Under the pieces are notes generated by a model, which was not told where the DNA came from, made no database searches, and was given only the letters and a program-made list of their open reading frames with translations. From contig NZ_RSEL01000028.1 of assembly GCF_003958625.1 (NCBI RefSeq), positions 62,001 through 126,000 on the forward strand: DNA of 64,000 bases, in the 5' to 3' direction. Positions 29,295 to 38,142 of the stretch are shown piece by piece. The position numbers and the translations under genes are program-made. This DNA is from Tsuneonella rigui (GTDB taxonomy: Bacteria > Pseudomonadota > Alphaproteobacteria > Sphingomonadales > Sphingomonadaceae). Each line of letters starts with the position of its first letter. Position 1 is the stretch's first letter.

Positions 29295-30317
29295 GTGACC
29301 AAGCTGATCATTCAAATTCCGTGTTTCAACGAAGCGGAATTTCTGCCGGAGACGCTGCTCGCGCTGCCGCGCAAGATCGACGGCATCGACACGATCGAAA
29401 TCCTCGTGATCGACGACGGCTCGCGCGACGGCACCGCCGAAGTCGCCCGGCTGTGGGGCGTCCATCACATCGTCAGCCATCGCGGCAACCGCGGCCTCGC
29501 CGCCGCCTTCCAGAACGGTATCGACCGCGCCTTGCGCGAGGGCGCCGACATCATCGTCAACACCGACGCCGACGGGCAATACGTCGGCGCGGATATCGCG
29601 GAGCTCGTCCGCCCCGTCGTCGAAGGGCGCGCGGATATCGTCATCGGCGATCGCGGGGTCGCCAAGAATGCGCACTTCGGGCCGGTGAAACGGCGGCTCC
29701 AGCGCCTAGGCAGTTATGTCGTGCGCACGCTCTCGCGCACTGACATCACCGACGCGGTCAGCGGGTTCCGCGCAATCAGCCGCGAGGCCGCGCAGTCGCT
29801 GACCATCACCACCGAATTTTCCTACACCACCGACATGCTGATCCAGGCGGGCCGGAAGCGGATGAAGATCGCCAGCGTCCCTGTCCGCACCAACGGCGCG
29901 GTTCGGTCCAGCCGCCTGTTCAAGTCGATTCCGCAGTTCATCAGCCGCACCCTGGTGACCATTGCGCGCGTCTATGCCACCTACAATCCGCTGCGAGTGT
30001 TCGGAGCCGCCGGCATGGTGCTGGCACTGCTCGGCATGATCCCGTTCCTGCGGTTCACCTGGTTCTGGCTCAACGGCGGCGGCCAGGGCCACGTCCAGTC
30101 GCTGATCCTGGGCGGCGCCTTGCTGATCCTGGGGGCGATCGCGGCCATGATGGGCATTCTCGCAGAGTCCATCGCCGCCAACCGCAAGCTGCTCGAGACG
30201 GCGCTGAAGCGGCTGCGTCAGATAGAAGAAGGGCTGCAACAGCCGCACCTTCCGACCGCAACCGCGACCGATCAGGCCCCGACCGCTCCCGTCGCCCGGC
30301 TGGCGAAGCGCGGCTGA
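29295..30317 (+). CDS. Family 2 glycosyltransferase with two C-terminal membrane helices (polyprenyl-phosphate sugar transferase type)
   Basis: From GTG 29295, preceded by a GGGGGG ribosome site, the product has 340 residues. An in-frame ATG at 29199 is possible but has a poor ribosome site. The GT-A fold is clear: IIQIPCFNEAEFLPETL at the start, VIDDGSRDGT, and the DXD-type motif NTDADGQYV near residues 89-95. Two membrane helices follow near 245-265 and 275-300 (LRFTWFWLNGG, ILGAIAAMMGILAES). This layout is that of DPM1/GtrB-like enzymes that load a sugar onto a polyprenyl phosphate. The next gene begins 2 bases later and looks like a GT-C membrane transferase that would use such a donor. 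Confidence 0.87.
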   Translation: MTKLIIQIPCFNEAEFLPETLLALPRKIDGIDTIEILVIDDGSRDGTAEVARLWGVHHIVSHRGNRGLAAAFQNGIDRALREGADIIVNTDADGQYVGADIAELVRPVVEGRADIVIGDRGVAKNAHFGPVKRRLQRLGSYVVRTLSRTDITDAVSGFRAISREAAQSLTITTEFSYTTDMLIQAGRKRMKIASVPVRTNGAVRSSRLFKSIPQFISRTLVTIARVYATYNPLRVFGAAGMVLALLGMIPFLRFTWFWLNGGGQGHVQSLILGGALLILGAIAAMMGILAESIAANRKLLETALKRLRQIEEGLQQPHLPTATATDQAPTAPVARLAKRG

Positions 30318-30319
30318 CC

Positions 30320-32005
30320 GTGGCCAGCCTGGCGGACGCCTCCGTTCTGCGTGCAGGACCGAAACTCGCCATTCCCGCGCGCACGCTGATTCTCGGGGCG
30401 CTCGCGCTGACGGTGCTGCTGCAAGTCCAGCTCGCTCTAACCAAGAGCGTCAATTGGGACGAATTCTTCCACTTCAGCCAGATCCACGAATACCGGCGCG
30501 GCCTCCCGACTAACCCTACGCAATCGCCCCATGTGTGGCTGTTCTGGTGGATCGCCGATCTGCCTGGGACGGTCATTGATCACATTCTCGCCATTCGCGT
30601 GCTGATGCTGCCGTTCGAGCTGGCGACGCTGGCGATTGTGATCGACCTAGCGCGCCGCTTCGCGTCACGAGAGGCCGCCTGGTTGTGCGGGCTGGCGCTC
30701 ATCTCCGGTGGTTACGCCTTCACCCAGTCGCTCTCGCTTCGGGCAGACACCCTTGCCGCGTCGCTGATGATGGCGGCGGTGTGGATCGCGCTGACCCGCC
30801 GGATCGCCATTCCTTGGGCGCTGGCGATCGCCAGCCTCCTCGCGGTGGCGACGATCGCCACCATCAAGGTCGTGTTCTACGCGCCGGTCATGGGCGCGGC
30901 CTTGCTAATTCGCTGGCAAGACGCGGATGACCGCCCGGCGCTGGTGCGCGCGGCGATCACGATCGCGGCGGTAACGCCCGCGCTGTTCTTCGCCGCCATT
31001 TCCTGGTCGCAGCCAGATTCTGCCGGCGTAACCGCACCCGCAGCGCGTTCAGTCGTGACGACGACCGCGCAAGCCTCGGCGGACCGGATGTTCGCCGCCG
31101 GCTTGTTTCCGCGCGGGTTCTATCTGCTCAAGCAGATCGCGCTGGCCCCAGTGCTCGCCGCTATCCTGGCGTTCGCGCCGATCGCGATTATGCGATCGAG
31201 CTACCCCCGCTTCACGAGGCTCGCCCTTGGCTGCTTGCTGCTGCCGCTGGTATCGGTGGTCATCTACCGCAATGCCTTTCCCTATTTCTACGCTTTCATC
31301 CTGCCGCCGGTGCTGATCGCGGCGGCACCGGCGATGGAGCGCGCCGTGCGCCGCTACGGAGCGGCCGCGCTTGCGGGGCTATTCGTGCTCAGCGCCGTGC
31401 TGCTCTCGATCGTCGAAGACCGTGCGGTCCTCGCGCGCCAGCGCACGGTCGAGCAGGGCATCGCGACGGTCTTCCCGCAACCCGTCTGGCATTTCAGCGA
31501 GGACAACTTCCCGGGCGCCTTCCCCCGCGGAACGCGCTACCTCGTCTCGGGATGGGGCCTAGAGGCTTACCGCAACGCAGGGTCCCCGCAGTTTTCCGCG
31601 ATCATGGACAGCGAAACGGTGCCGATGGTCCTCGCCAACGGCCACGCGCTCAATGCCGCATTCTCCGGCAAGACCGATAGCGAGCGGCTGCTCCCCGCCG
31701 ACGAACAGCGGCTGCGCGAAAGCTACATCCCGCATTGGGGTTATCTCATGGTGGCCGGAAAGCGCATTCCCGCCGGCCCCGACGGCACGACAATCGAAGT
31801 CCACGTCCCCGGGACCTACACCGCTGAGGATGCTCCGCTGACCATCGACGGCCGGGCGTATCGCGTCGGCGACACCCTTGACCTCGAGCGCGGCGCGCAC
31901 CGGATTGGGGGACCGCGCGTGCAAGCCTCCACCCTGCGCTGGGGCAACCACCTTCCCCGCCCAGCGGCCGCGTTCCCGGCGCAGCCGCTGTATTCCGACT
32001 ACTGA
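30320..32005 (+). CDS. Multi-spanning membrane protein, probable GT-C-type glycosyltransferase
   Basis: The GTG start lies 2 bases after the GT2 stop. The 561-residue product has about ten hydrophobic helices over residues 15-400, then a soluble C-terminal domain of about 150 residues. An acidic motif in the first external loop (NWDEFFHF, near residue 47) resembles the catalytic Asp-Glu of GT-C enzymes such as PMT and ArnT relatives. I infer transfer of a polyprenyl-phosphate-linked sugar on the periplasmic side. Sequence alone does not identify acceptor or sugar. It sits in an operon with GT2 upstream and GT4 one base downstream. Confidence 0.7.
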   Translation: MASLADASVLRAGPKLAIPARTLILGALALTVLLQVQLALTKSVNWDEFFHFSQIHEYRRGLPTNPTQSPHVWLFWWIADLPGTVIDHILAIRVLMLPFELATLAIVIDLARRFASREAAWLCGLALISGGYAFTQSLSLRADTLAASLMMAAVWIALTRRIAIPWALAIASLLAVATIATIKVVFYAPVMGAALLIRWQDADDRPALVRAAITIAAVTPALFFAAISWSQPDSAGVTAPAARSVVTTTAQASADRMFAAGLFPRGFYLLKQIALAPVLAAILAFAPIAIMRSSYPRFTRLALGCLLLPLVSVVIYRNAFPYFYAFILPPVLIAAAPAMERAVRRYGAAALAGLFVLSAVLLSIVEDRAVLARQRTVEQGIATVFPQPVWHFSEDNFPGAFPRGTRYLVSGWGLEAYRNAGSPQFSAIMDSETVPMVLANGHALNAAFSGKTDSERLLPADEQRLRESYIPHWGYLMVAGKRIPAGPDGTTIEVHVPGTYTAEDAPLTIDGRAYRVGDTLDLERGAHRIGGPRVQASTLRWGNHLPRPAAAFPAQPLYSDY

Positions 32006-32006
32006 C

Positions 32007-33071
32007 ATGAGCGCGCAATCGATCCGCGTCATGTTCATCACCCGCAAGTGGCCGCCGGCCGTGGGCGGGATGGAAACCTGGTCGGTGCGGCTGGCCGAGG
32101 AGCTTGCGCGGATCGGCCCGGTCGAGGTCGTCGCGCTGCCTGGCCGAGCCGATGGACGCCCCCCCGCGATAGCCAAGCTGCTCGCCTTTCCGCTTACCGT
32201 CATCCAACGCTTCGCGTCCGCCATGCCCAAGCCCGACGTCATCCATCTCGGTGACATGGCGCTGTGGCCGCTCGGTGTTCTTGCCAGCCGCGGTCGGCGC
32301 CTGATCCTCTCGGCGCACGGAACCGACGTGTCCTATCATCGGCGCGGCGGCATGCGCGGGACTCTTTATCGCGGCTACCTGCGGCTGGGCGCCCGCCTGC
32401 TTCCCCGCGCTCGCGTGCTCGCCAACTCGGCGGCAACCGCCGAGGCCGCGGCGGAAACGGGCTGGCAAGTCGCCGGGGTCATTCCGCTCGGCACGGACCT
32501 GCGCGCCGGCGACGCTGCGCCGGAAGCACCCGGCGGCACGATCCTGTTCGCCGGCCGGCTGATCGAGCAGAAAGGCTGCGGCTGGTTCGTGCGCGAAGTG
32601 CTGCCCCGCCTGCCCCATAATTTCACGTTGCAGATCGCAGGGACCACCCCGGACGGACGCGAAGCGTGGGTCAGCGAACACCCGCGGGTCGAGTTTCTCG
32701 GGCCGCTGGATCGGGATCGGCTGGAGCAAGCCTATGCCCGCGCGACCTGCGTGATCGTCCCCAACATCGAACTGCCGAACGGCGAATTCGAAGGGTTCGG
32801 CCTCGTCGCCTGCGAAGCAGCGTCGGCCGGAGGGGTGGTGCTCGCCGCGCGTACCGGAGGCTTGGTCGACGCGGTAAAGGACGGCGAGACCGGCATTCTC
32901 CTCCCGCCCGGCGACGCCGAGGCTTGGGCCGAAGCTATCGAAACGGTCTTTGCGTGGCCGGCCGAGCGCCGCGCTGCGTTCGTGCACCGTGCCGCGCGGC
33001 TGGCGAGTGCGCTTTACGCTTGGCCGCGCGTCGCGCGCGACACTGCCGAACACTACGCGGCGGCGGCGTGA
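32007..33071 (+). CDS. Family 4 glycosyltransferase
   Basis: The 354-residue GT-B enzyme starts at ATG 32007, one base after the preceding stop. It begins IRVMFITRKWPPAVGGMETW, the typical GT4 opening with the glycine-rich loop. The C-terminal donor site contains GTILFAGRLIEQKGCGWFV and EFEGFGLVACEAASAGGVVLA, with the E-x7-E motif. It should add one sugar from a nucleotide donor in the cytoplasm. Its position between the GT-C-like protein and the HAD protein supports a role in building a surface glycan. Confidence 0.9.
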   Translation: MSAQSIRVMFITRKWPPAVGGMETWSVRLAEELARIGPVEVVALPGRADGRPPAIAKLLAFPLTVIQRFASAMPKPDVIHLGDMALWPLGVLASRGRRLILSAHGTDVSYHRRGGMRGTLYRGYLRLGARLLPRARVLANSAATAEAAAETGWQVAGVIPLGTDLRAGDAAPEAPGGTILFAGRLIEQKGCGWFVREVLPRLPHNFTLQIAGTTPDGREAWVSEHPRVEFLGPLDRDRLEQAYARATCVIVPNIELPNGEFEGFGLVACEAASAGGVVLAARTGGLVDAVKDGETGILLPPGDAEAWAEAIETVFAWPAERRAAFVHRAARLASALYAWPRVARDTAEHYAAAA

Positions 33072-33073
33072 CG

Positions 33074-33157
33074 ATGAGGCGGGCAGCGAGACTTATCCCG
33101 ATCTTACGCGCTGTCCGGCGCCAATTGGTCATCGACGCCCGCGCGGCGCGCCGGTAG
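33074..33157 (+). CDS. Possible small arginine-rich peptide (27 residues)
   Basis: The frame ATG 33074 to TAG 33157 encodes MRRAARLIPILRAVRRQLVI and seven further residues. It starts 2 bases after the GT4 stop and fills part of the 103-base gap before the HAD gene. It has no ribosome site of its own and would depend on coupling to GT4. It may be chance; I include it because the gap is otherwise empty. Confidence 0.2.
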   Translation: MRRAARLIPILRAVRRQLVIDARAARR

Positions 33158-33174
33158 AGTCGCGGGGGACGGGG

Positions 33175-35226
33175 ATGCCAAGCGCCATGCAAAAGATGTC
33201 ACGGCTGGCCGCCGAGGCCGTCAGCCCGGTCACGCTGAACGCCCACGGCGGAGGTGCCGCGCAGTTGCTCGACCACCGCGCGGGCGGGGCAGTCGCGCGG
33301 GTCACGCCCACTTCGCTCCTGACCATCCCGGAAGACGAATACCTGGCGCTCGCGCGGTCCGCGAAGGTCATCAGCTTCGACGTGTTCGACACGCTGCTGC
33401 ACCGCAAGGTCGTCCTCCCGCGCGATATCTTTGCCCTGATCGGCGAGCGGATGGGCCTGGCCGATTTCGCCGCCGCGCGCTTCGCTGCCGAAGCCGCCGC
33501 GCGGCGGTCGACCCGCGCGCACTCGGTGGAGGTCAGCCTCGACGAGATCTATGCCGCGTTTGCGCCGGATGCGTGTCCGGACCCGGAAGCCGCCAAGAGC
33601 CTGGAACTGGAGCTCGAAAGCGAATTCATCTTCGCCAATGAGGCGATGCTCGCGCTGGTCCCGAAGCTGCGCGCCGCCGGCCACCGGGTGATCGCGATCA
33701 CCGACATTTATCTGAACGCCAGCCAGGTCGAGGCCTTGCTCGCCGCGAAGGGCTTCGAGGTCGACGGGGTCTACGCCTCGTGCGACCACCGCGAGACCAA
33801 CTGCGGCAAGTACAATGGCGATCTCTTCCCGGTGGTGTGCCGCGCGGAAGGCATCGAACCTTCGGACCTGCTCCACGTCGGCGATCACGCGGGTTCGGAT
33901 GTCGCCAACGCCCTGGCCGCGGGTGCGGTCGCGGTGCAATCGAACCATCCGACGCCCTACCTGATGGCCAACAGCGAGCACTTCGCGGCCGTCATGGGCG
34001 GGCACGACAACCTCTCGACCAGCCTGGTCGCGGGCACGATTGCGCAGAGCAAGCTGGCGGACCAGTCGCGCCTGCCCTCCTCGATCGAGACGTTCGGCTA
34101 CGACTTCGGCGGTCCGTTGGTGGCCGGCTTCGCGGCGTTCATCCTCCAGCGCTGCAAGGAGCTCGGCATCGACCATCTCGTGCTGCTCGCGCGCGACGGC
34201 TGCGTGGTGGGCGACGTGCTCGATGTCCTCGCGCCGGAAGGCATCACGTACCGCTTAATCCCGGCATCGCGCCGGCTTGCGGTGTTCCCGTCCTTCGCGG
34301 ACGGCGATGCGGACAAGATCAGGAGCCTGTTCGCGGGCCAAAAGCGGCTCAGCAAGCGCCAGATCCTCGCAGTTCTGCGGCTAGAGCATCTCGCGGAGGG
34401 CATGACCGACCTCGATACCGTGATGGACTTGCGGCAGGCCCTCGACGACCTGAAGCCGCAGCTCACCGAGCAGGCGCAGACCGAACGCGCCGCGCTGATC
34501 GAATATCTTGCACCCGAGCTCGCGATGCTCGAGGCCGGACGCAAGTTTGCCTGGGTCGATGTCGGCTGGGCGCTGTCGTCGCCCGCGCGCCTGAACCAGT
34601 TGCTGGGCCACGACATGCCCGGTTTCTTCGTCGGCTCGCGGGGCGACGCCAATCCGTCACCGAACTTCGAGGGGTACCTGTTTAACCGCGGACGCCCGCA
34701 CGATTTGACCAGGGTCGCGATGCGCTCGGTCGAGATCATCGAGCTGGTGTTCGCCGATTGGGCGCCGAGCGCGGCCTACCTCAGCAAGACCTCCGACGGC
34801 ATCGAGCCGGTCCATTACCATAAGTCGGCGGCGGAGAGGGTGCGCGACGCGCATATCAAGACCGTGCGCCAAGGGGTGCGCCGGTTCGCCGAAGACATCC
34901 GCTCATCGTTCGCCCTGCTGCGGGCGGACGAGCTGCGCGCCTACAACCGGCGAATCTGGCAGCAATTGTGCGCGAAGCCGCCGGCGGCGCTATACCAGTC
35001 GCTCTCGCCGATCCCCCACGATGCATTGGCGGGCACCCGGGTGTGGCGCACGATCGGTGAGATGTGGATGCCGAGCTGGAGCTACGGCACGCCCTACCGC
35101 AAGGCATTCCCCACCGCCCGCGCCTATCGCCTGAGCTATCTGCGCCGGTACCTCAAATGGCATCTTCCGCCGTGGGGCTGGCGTTTCGTGCGCCTGGCGG
35201 AAGATACTCTGCGCAAGGTCATCTAG
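33175..35226 (+). CDS. HAD-superfamily hydrolase-like protein of a surface-polysaccharide cluster (COG5610 type)
   Basis: The 683-residue protein starts at MPSAMQ (33175), preceded by a G-rich site. Residues of about 65-260 form a HAD core: motif I FDVFDTLLHR with Asp69, motif II in VIAITDIYLNASQ, and motif IV LLHVGDHAGSDVANA. The following 400 residues include a second conserved block (HLVLLARDGCVVGDVLDVLA, WVDVGWALSSPARLNQLL). Proteins of this kind occur in lipopolysaccharide and capsule clusters, but their reaction is not established. The complete HAD motifs imply a phosphotransfer activity. It is followed by an ABC exporter 24 bases later. Confidence 0.75.
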   Translation: MPSAMQKMSRLAAEAVSPVTLNAHGGGAAQLLDHRAGGAVARVTPTSLLTIPEDEYLALARSAKVISFDVFDTLLHRKVVLPRDIFALIGERMGLADFAAARFAAEAAARRSTRAHSVEVSLDEIYAAFAPDACPDPEAAKSLELELESEFIFANEAMLALVPKLRAAGHRVIAITDIYLNASQVEALLAAKGFEVDGVYASCDHRETNCGKYNGDLFPVVCRAEGIEPSDLLHVGDHAGSDVANALAAGAVAVQSNHPTPYLMANSEHFAAVMGGHDNLSTSLVAGTIAQSKLADQSRLPSSIETFGYDFGGPLVAGFAAFILQRCKELGIDHLVLLARDGCVVGDVLDVLAPEGITYRLIPASRRLAVFPSFADGDADKIRSLFAGQKRLSKRQILAVLRLEHLAEGMTDLDTVMDLRQALDDLKPQLTEQAQTERAALIEYLAPELAMLEAGRKFAWVDVGWALSSPARLNQLLGHDMPGFFVGSRGDANPSPNFEGYLFNRGRPHDLTRVAMRSVEIIELVFADWAPSAAYLSKTSDGIEPVHYHKSAAERVRDAHIKTVRQGVRRFAEDIRSSFALLRADELRAYNRRIWQQLCAKPPAALYQSLSPIPHDALAGTRVWRTIGEMWMPSWSYGTPYRKAFPTARAYRLSYLRRYLKWHLPPWGWRFVRLAEDTLRKVI

Positions 35227-35250
35227 CGCCCACGGGCGCCCTTTCGGTTC

Positions 35251-37086
35251 ATGGACAACTTCGTTCCTTCTCTCCGGCTGCTCTGGCGCCAGCTATCGGC
35301 CCGCGGGCGCGCGCACCTGGTGCTGCTGCTGGCATTCCTGATCGTCAGCAGCCTGGCCGAGGCCGTCTCGGCCCTGGCTCTGTTCAGCTACATCACCATG
35401 GTAGTCGGCCACGACAGCCAGATTTCGGGAGCGCTCGTGCGCTTCGTCCCGGCTCTCGAGAGCGCGACCCTGTGGGACAAGTCCGTATACGGCGGCGCGG
35501 TTCTGCTGGCGGTGTTCGCCATCAAGAACGCGCTCGACGTGCTGACCCGGTTCCTGCTCCTGCGCTTCGTGCTCAAGACTTACGAGCGGGTCGCGACCCG
35601 CTTCTTCGGCCAGCTGCTCAATCGCCCGCTCGAGCGCTTCCTCACCCGATCGATCCAGGACTACCAGCACTCGCTTGATATCGCGCTGATCCTGTTCCGG
35701 ACGGTGCTGACCTCGGCGGTCATGGTGCTGGTCGATCTTGCGCTCGTCGTGGTCATGCTGGTGCTGCTGGTGGCGTTCGTCGATCCGGTGCTGTTGCTGC
35801 TGATCGTGGGCGTGCTGGGTGTGACCCAGGCGGTCCTGCTCAAGGGAACCAAGAACCTGGCCCAGACGCTCGCCGTGCTCCGCGAGGAGGCGCTGCGCAG
35901 CCTCAACTTCATCAAGACCGACGGTTTCCGCGGTGCGATCGACCTGCGTCTGACGAACAACGTCGGGACGGTGGTCGACCGCTATGCGAAGGCCAACAGC
36001 GTGTTCTCGCTCTCCGAACGGCGGGTACGCGGCATGGAGATGCTCCCGCGCGCCGTGAACGAGATGGTGATCGCGGGGGCGATCGTGCTGACCGCGACCT
36101 ATTTCGCGAGCGGCGGGCAGAACATTCAATCGGCCTTCCCCGCGCTGGCACTGCTCGGCTTCGTAGGGCTGCGCATCACTTCGATCCTGTCGCGCATGAC
36201 GGAAAACCTGCAACGTGTGCGCGACGGCCAGCACGTCCGCCAACTGTTCGAGCGCGAGTACGATCTCGCCGAGCAGGATGCGCGGACATTGGCGCCGGCG
36301 GCGGCCATTGCGCAGTCCGACGACAGCCCGGTCCTCGAGAGCAGTCTTGCCTTGGACGCGGTCTCGTATCGTTATCCGGGGACCGAAGTCGCTGCGATCG
36401 AAGGGGTGAGCCTCACGGTCGATGCCCGATCGTTCGTCGGTTTCTGCGGCCCCTCGGGAAGCGGCAAGACCACTTTGGCGCTGATTGCGATGGGCTTGCT
36501 CGAACCCACCAGCGGGCTGGTCAGTGTCGATGGCCTGCCGATGGCGCAAGTACGCGACCGCTGGTTCCGCAGCATCGGCTACGTCGGCCAATCGCCTTAT
36601 CTTTCTTCGCGTTCGCTGCGCGAGAACGTCGCTTTCGGGCACGCACCGCAAGATGTCGATGACGAGCGGGTGTGGCACGCGCTCGAGCTGGCGTCGCTCG
36701 CAGACGTGGTGCGCAAGATGCCCGAACAGCTCGATAGCCGAATGCTCGATGAGGGCGGCCGGTTGTCGGGCGGCCAGCGGCAGCGGTTGTGCATTGCGCG
36801 GGCACTCTACAATCGGCCGAGCGTGATTTTCTTCGACGAGGCGACCTCCGCGCTCGATCCGTTGACCGAACGCGCGATTACCGAGGCGATCCACGCGATG
36901 CGCGACGACCGCACGATCATCAGCATCGCCCACCGCCTGAGCACGATCAAGGACTGCGACGTGATCCACTATTTCGAGGCGGGCTCGCTGGTCGCCTCGG
37001 GCCGCTTCACCGAGCTGACGCGCAACGTCCCTGCGTTCGCCAAGCTCGCCGCCGCAGGGGACCATGAGGTGCGGGGAGCGGCTTGA
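35251..37086 (+). CDS. ABC exporter, fused permease and ATPase (MsbA-like)
   Basis: The 611-residue half-transporter has six membrane helices over residues 15-310 and an ATPase over about 360-605. Walker A GPSGSGKTT lies near residue 400, the signature LSGGQRQRL near 505, Walker B VIFFDEATSALD near 525 and the H-loop SIAHRLST near 555. It works as a homodimer. Within a glycosyltransferase operon the likely cargo is a lipid-linked glycan or glycolipid, as for MsbA and PglK. The stop overlaps the next start (TGATG). Confidence 0.92.
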   Translation: MDNFVPSLRLLWRQLSARGRAHLVLLLAFLIVSSLAEAVSALALFSYITMVVGHDSQISGALVRFVPALESATLWDKSVYGGAVLLAVFAIKNALDVLTRFLLLRFVLKTYERVATRFFGQLLNRPLERFLTRSIQDYQHSLDIALILFRTVLTSAVMVLVDLALVVVMLVLLVAFVDPVLLLLIVGVLGVTQAVLLKGTKNLAQTLAVLREEALRSLNFIKTDGFRGAIDLRLTNNVGTVVDRYAKANSVFSLSERRVRGMEMLPRAVNEMVIAGAIVLTATYFASGGQNIQSAFPALALLGFVGLRITSILSRMTENLQRVRDGQHVRQLFEREYDLAEQDARTLAPAAAIAQSDDSPVLESSLALDAVSYRYPGTEVAAIEGVSLTVDARSFVGFCGPSGSGKTTLALIAMGLLEPTSGLVSVDGLPMAQVRDRWFRSIGYVGQSPYLSSRSLRENVAFGHAPQDVDDERVWHALELASLADVVRKMPEQLDSRMLDEGGRLSGGQRQRLCIARALYNRPSVIFFDEATSALDPLTERAITEAIHAMRDDRTIISIAHRLSTIKDCDVIHYFEAGSLVASGRFTELTRNVPAFAKLAAAGDHEVRGAA

Positions 37087-38132
37087 TGCGGGTGCTCGTG
37101 CTCAACGATTTTCTCGCGGATTGGACCGGCTCGGAAGTCGTCGCGCTCGAGGTCGCGGAGCATTTCGGGGCGACCACCAGCTCGTTCTGGTGTGCCGAGC
37201 CGGCGAAGTCGAGCCTGGCAGACTGGCGGCCCCTGGCGGAGATCGACCTCACCGAGTTCGATTTCGTCTGGGCCCAGCAGCACGCCGTCTTTCCGCTGCT
37301 CGACAAGCTGACACCAGGAAGCAGCCGCCCCGCAATCGCCTGGGCCTCGCTCTCGCCCTACGAGCCGATGGACAATGTGCCGCCTTCGATCCTCGGCGCT
37401 TATGCCGACGAGGTCGTCTGCAACAGCCGCGAAACCGCCGAGGCGCGCGGGGCCGACACGGTATTCGCCAACGCGGCGCCCAATCCGTTCCACTTCGAGC
37501 GAGCCGAGCGCAGCTTGCGGAACGTCCTGTTCGTCAGCAATCGGCAGCCGGCCGAACTGCTGGAAGCCGAGCAACTGCTGCGGGCTCGGGGATTGAAGAC
37601 GCGTTTCATCGGCAAGGGCCGCGAGTGCAAGCGGCTGGAGCCGTCTGACCTCGAATGGGCTGATTGTGTCGTCACGATCGGCAAAACCGTGCGTTATGCG
37701 CTCGCCTCGCGCTTGCCGGTCTTCCTCTACGACCGCTTCGGCGGCGATGGCTATCTTACCGCCGACAACTACGCGCTCAACGAAGCGCATAACTTCTCGG
37801 GCAGGCCCGCACTCCGGAAACTGACCGGCACCGAGATCGCGGACGAGATCGTCCGTAACCACGCCTATTGGACCCCGCCGCCGCAGCCGCGGTTTGGTGA
37901 CTTTCTCGACGCGCTCGCGGCGCGCCATTCAAAGCGCGCGTTCGTCCGCCATCCCGACTTGGCCGGGATCGCGGCGATGTCGTCGGCGATCGGGGGCTGG
38001 ATTAGCGAGGCCCATGGTTGGAAAGCCACCGCTGGAGATTTGCTCACCGCGAATTTCTCCTGGGCGACCTTACGTGGGTTCGTGTGGCAGAAGTTTCGCC
38101 GCTCGCGACTGTTCCGCTCCGGCGCTCAGTAA
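37086..38132 (+). CDS. Glycosyltransferase-like (GT-B fold) protein of unknown specificity
   Basis: The 348-residue protein starts at the ATG that overlaps the ABC exporter stop. The opening MRVLVLNDFLADWTGSEVVA resembles the first strand and loop of GT4 enzymes. The second half has a donor-domain-like alternation (NVLFVSNRQPAELLEAEQLL, DCVVTIGKTVRYALASRLPVF, YDRFGGDGYL). The classical E-x7-E motif is not evident, so it may be a diverged or inactive relative. It is the last gene of the plus-strand glycan operon and converges on the next GT4 with a 10-base gap. Confidence 0.6.
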   Translation: MRVLVLNDFLADWTGSEVVALEVAEHFGATTSSFWCAEPAKSSLADWRPLAEIDLTEFDFVWAQQHAVFPLLDKLTPGSSRPAIAWASLSPYEPMDNVPPSILGAYADEVVCNSRETAEARGADTVFANAAPNPFHFERAERSLRNVLFVSNRQPAELLEAEQLLRARGLKTRFIGKGRECKRLEPSDLEWADCVVTIGKTVRYALASRLPVFLYDRFGGDGYLTADNYALNEAHNFSGRPALRKLTGTEIADEIVRNHAYWTPPPQPRFGDFLDALAARHSKRAFVRHPDLAGIAAMSSAIGGWISEAHGWKATAGDLLTANFSWATLRGFVWQKFRRSRLFRSGAQ

Positions 38133-38142
38133 CGAAGGCTCA

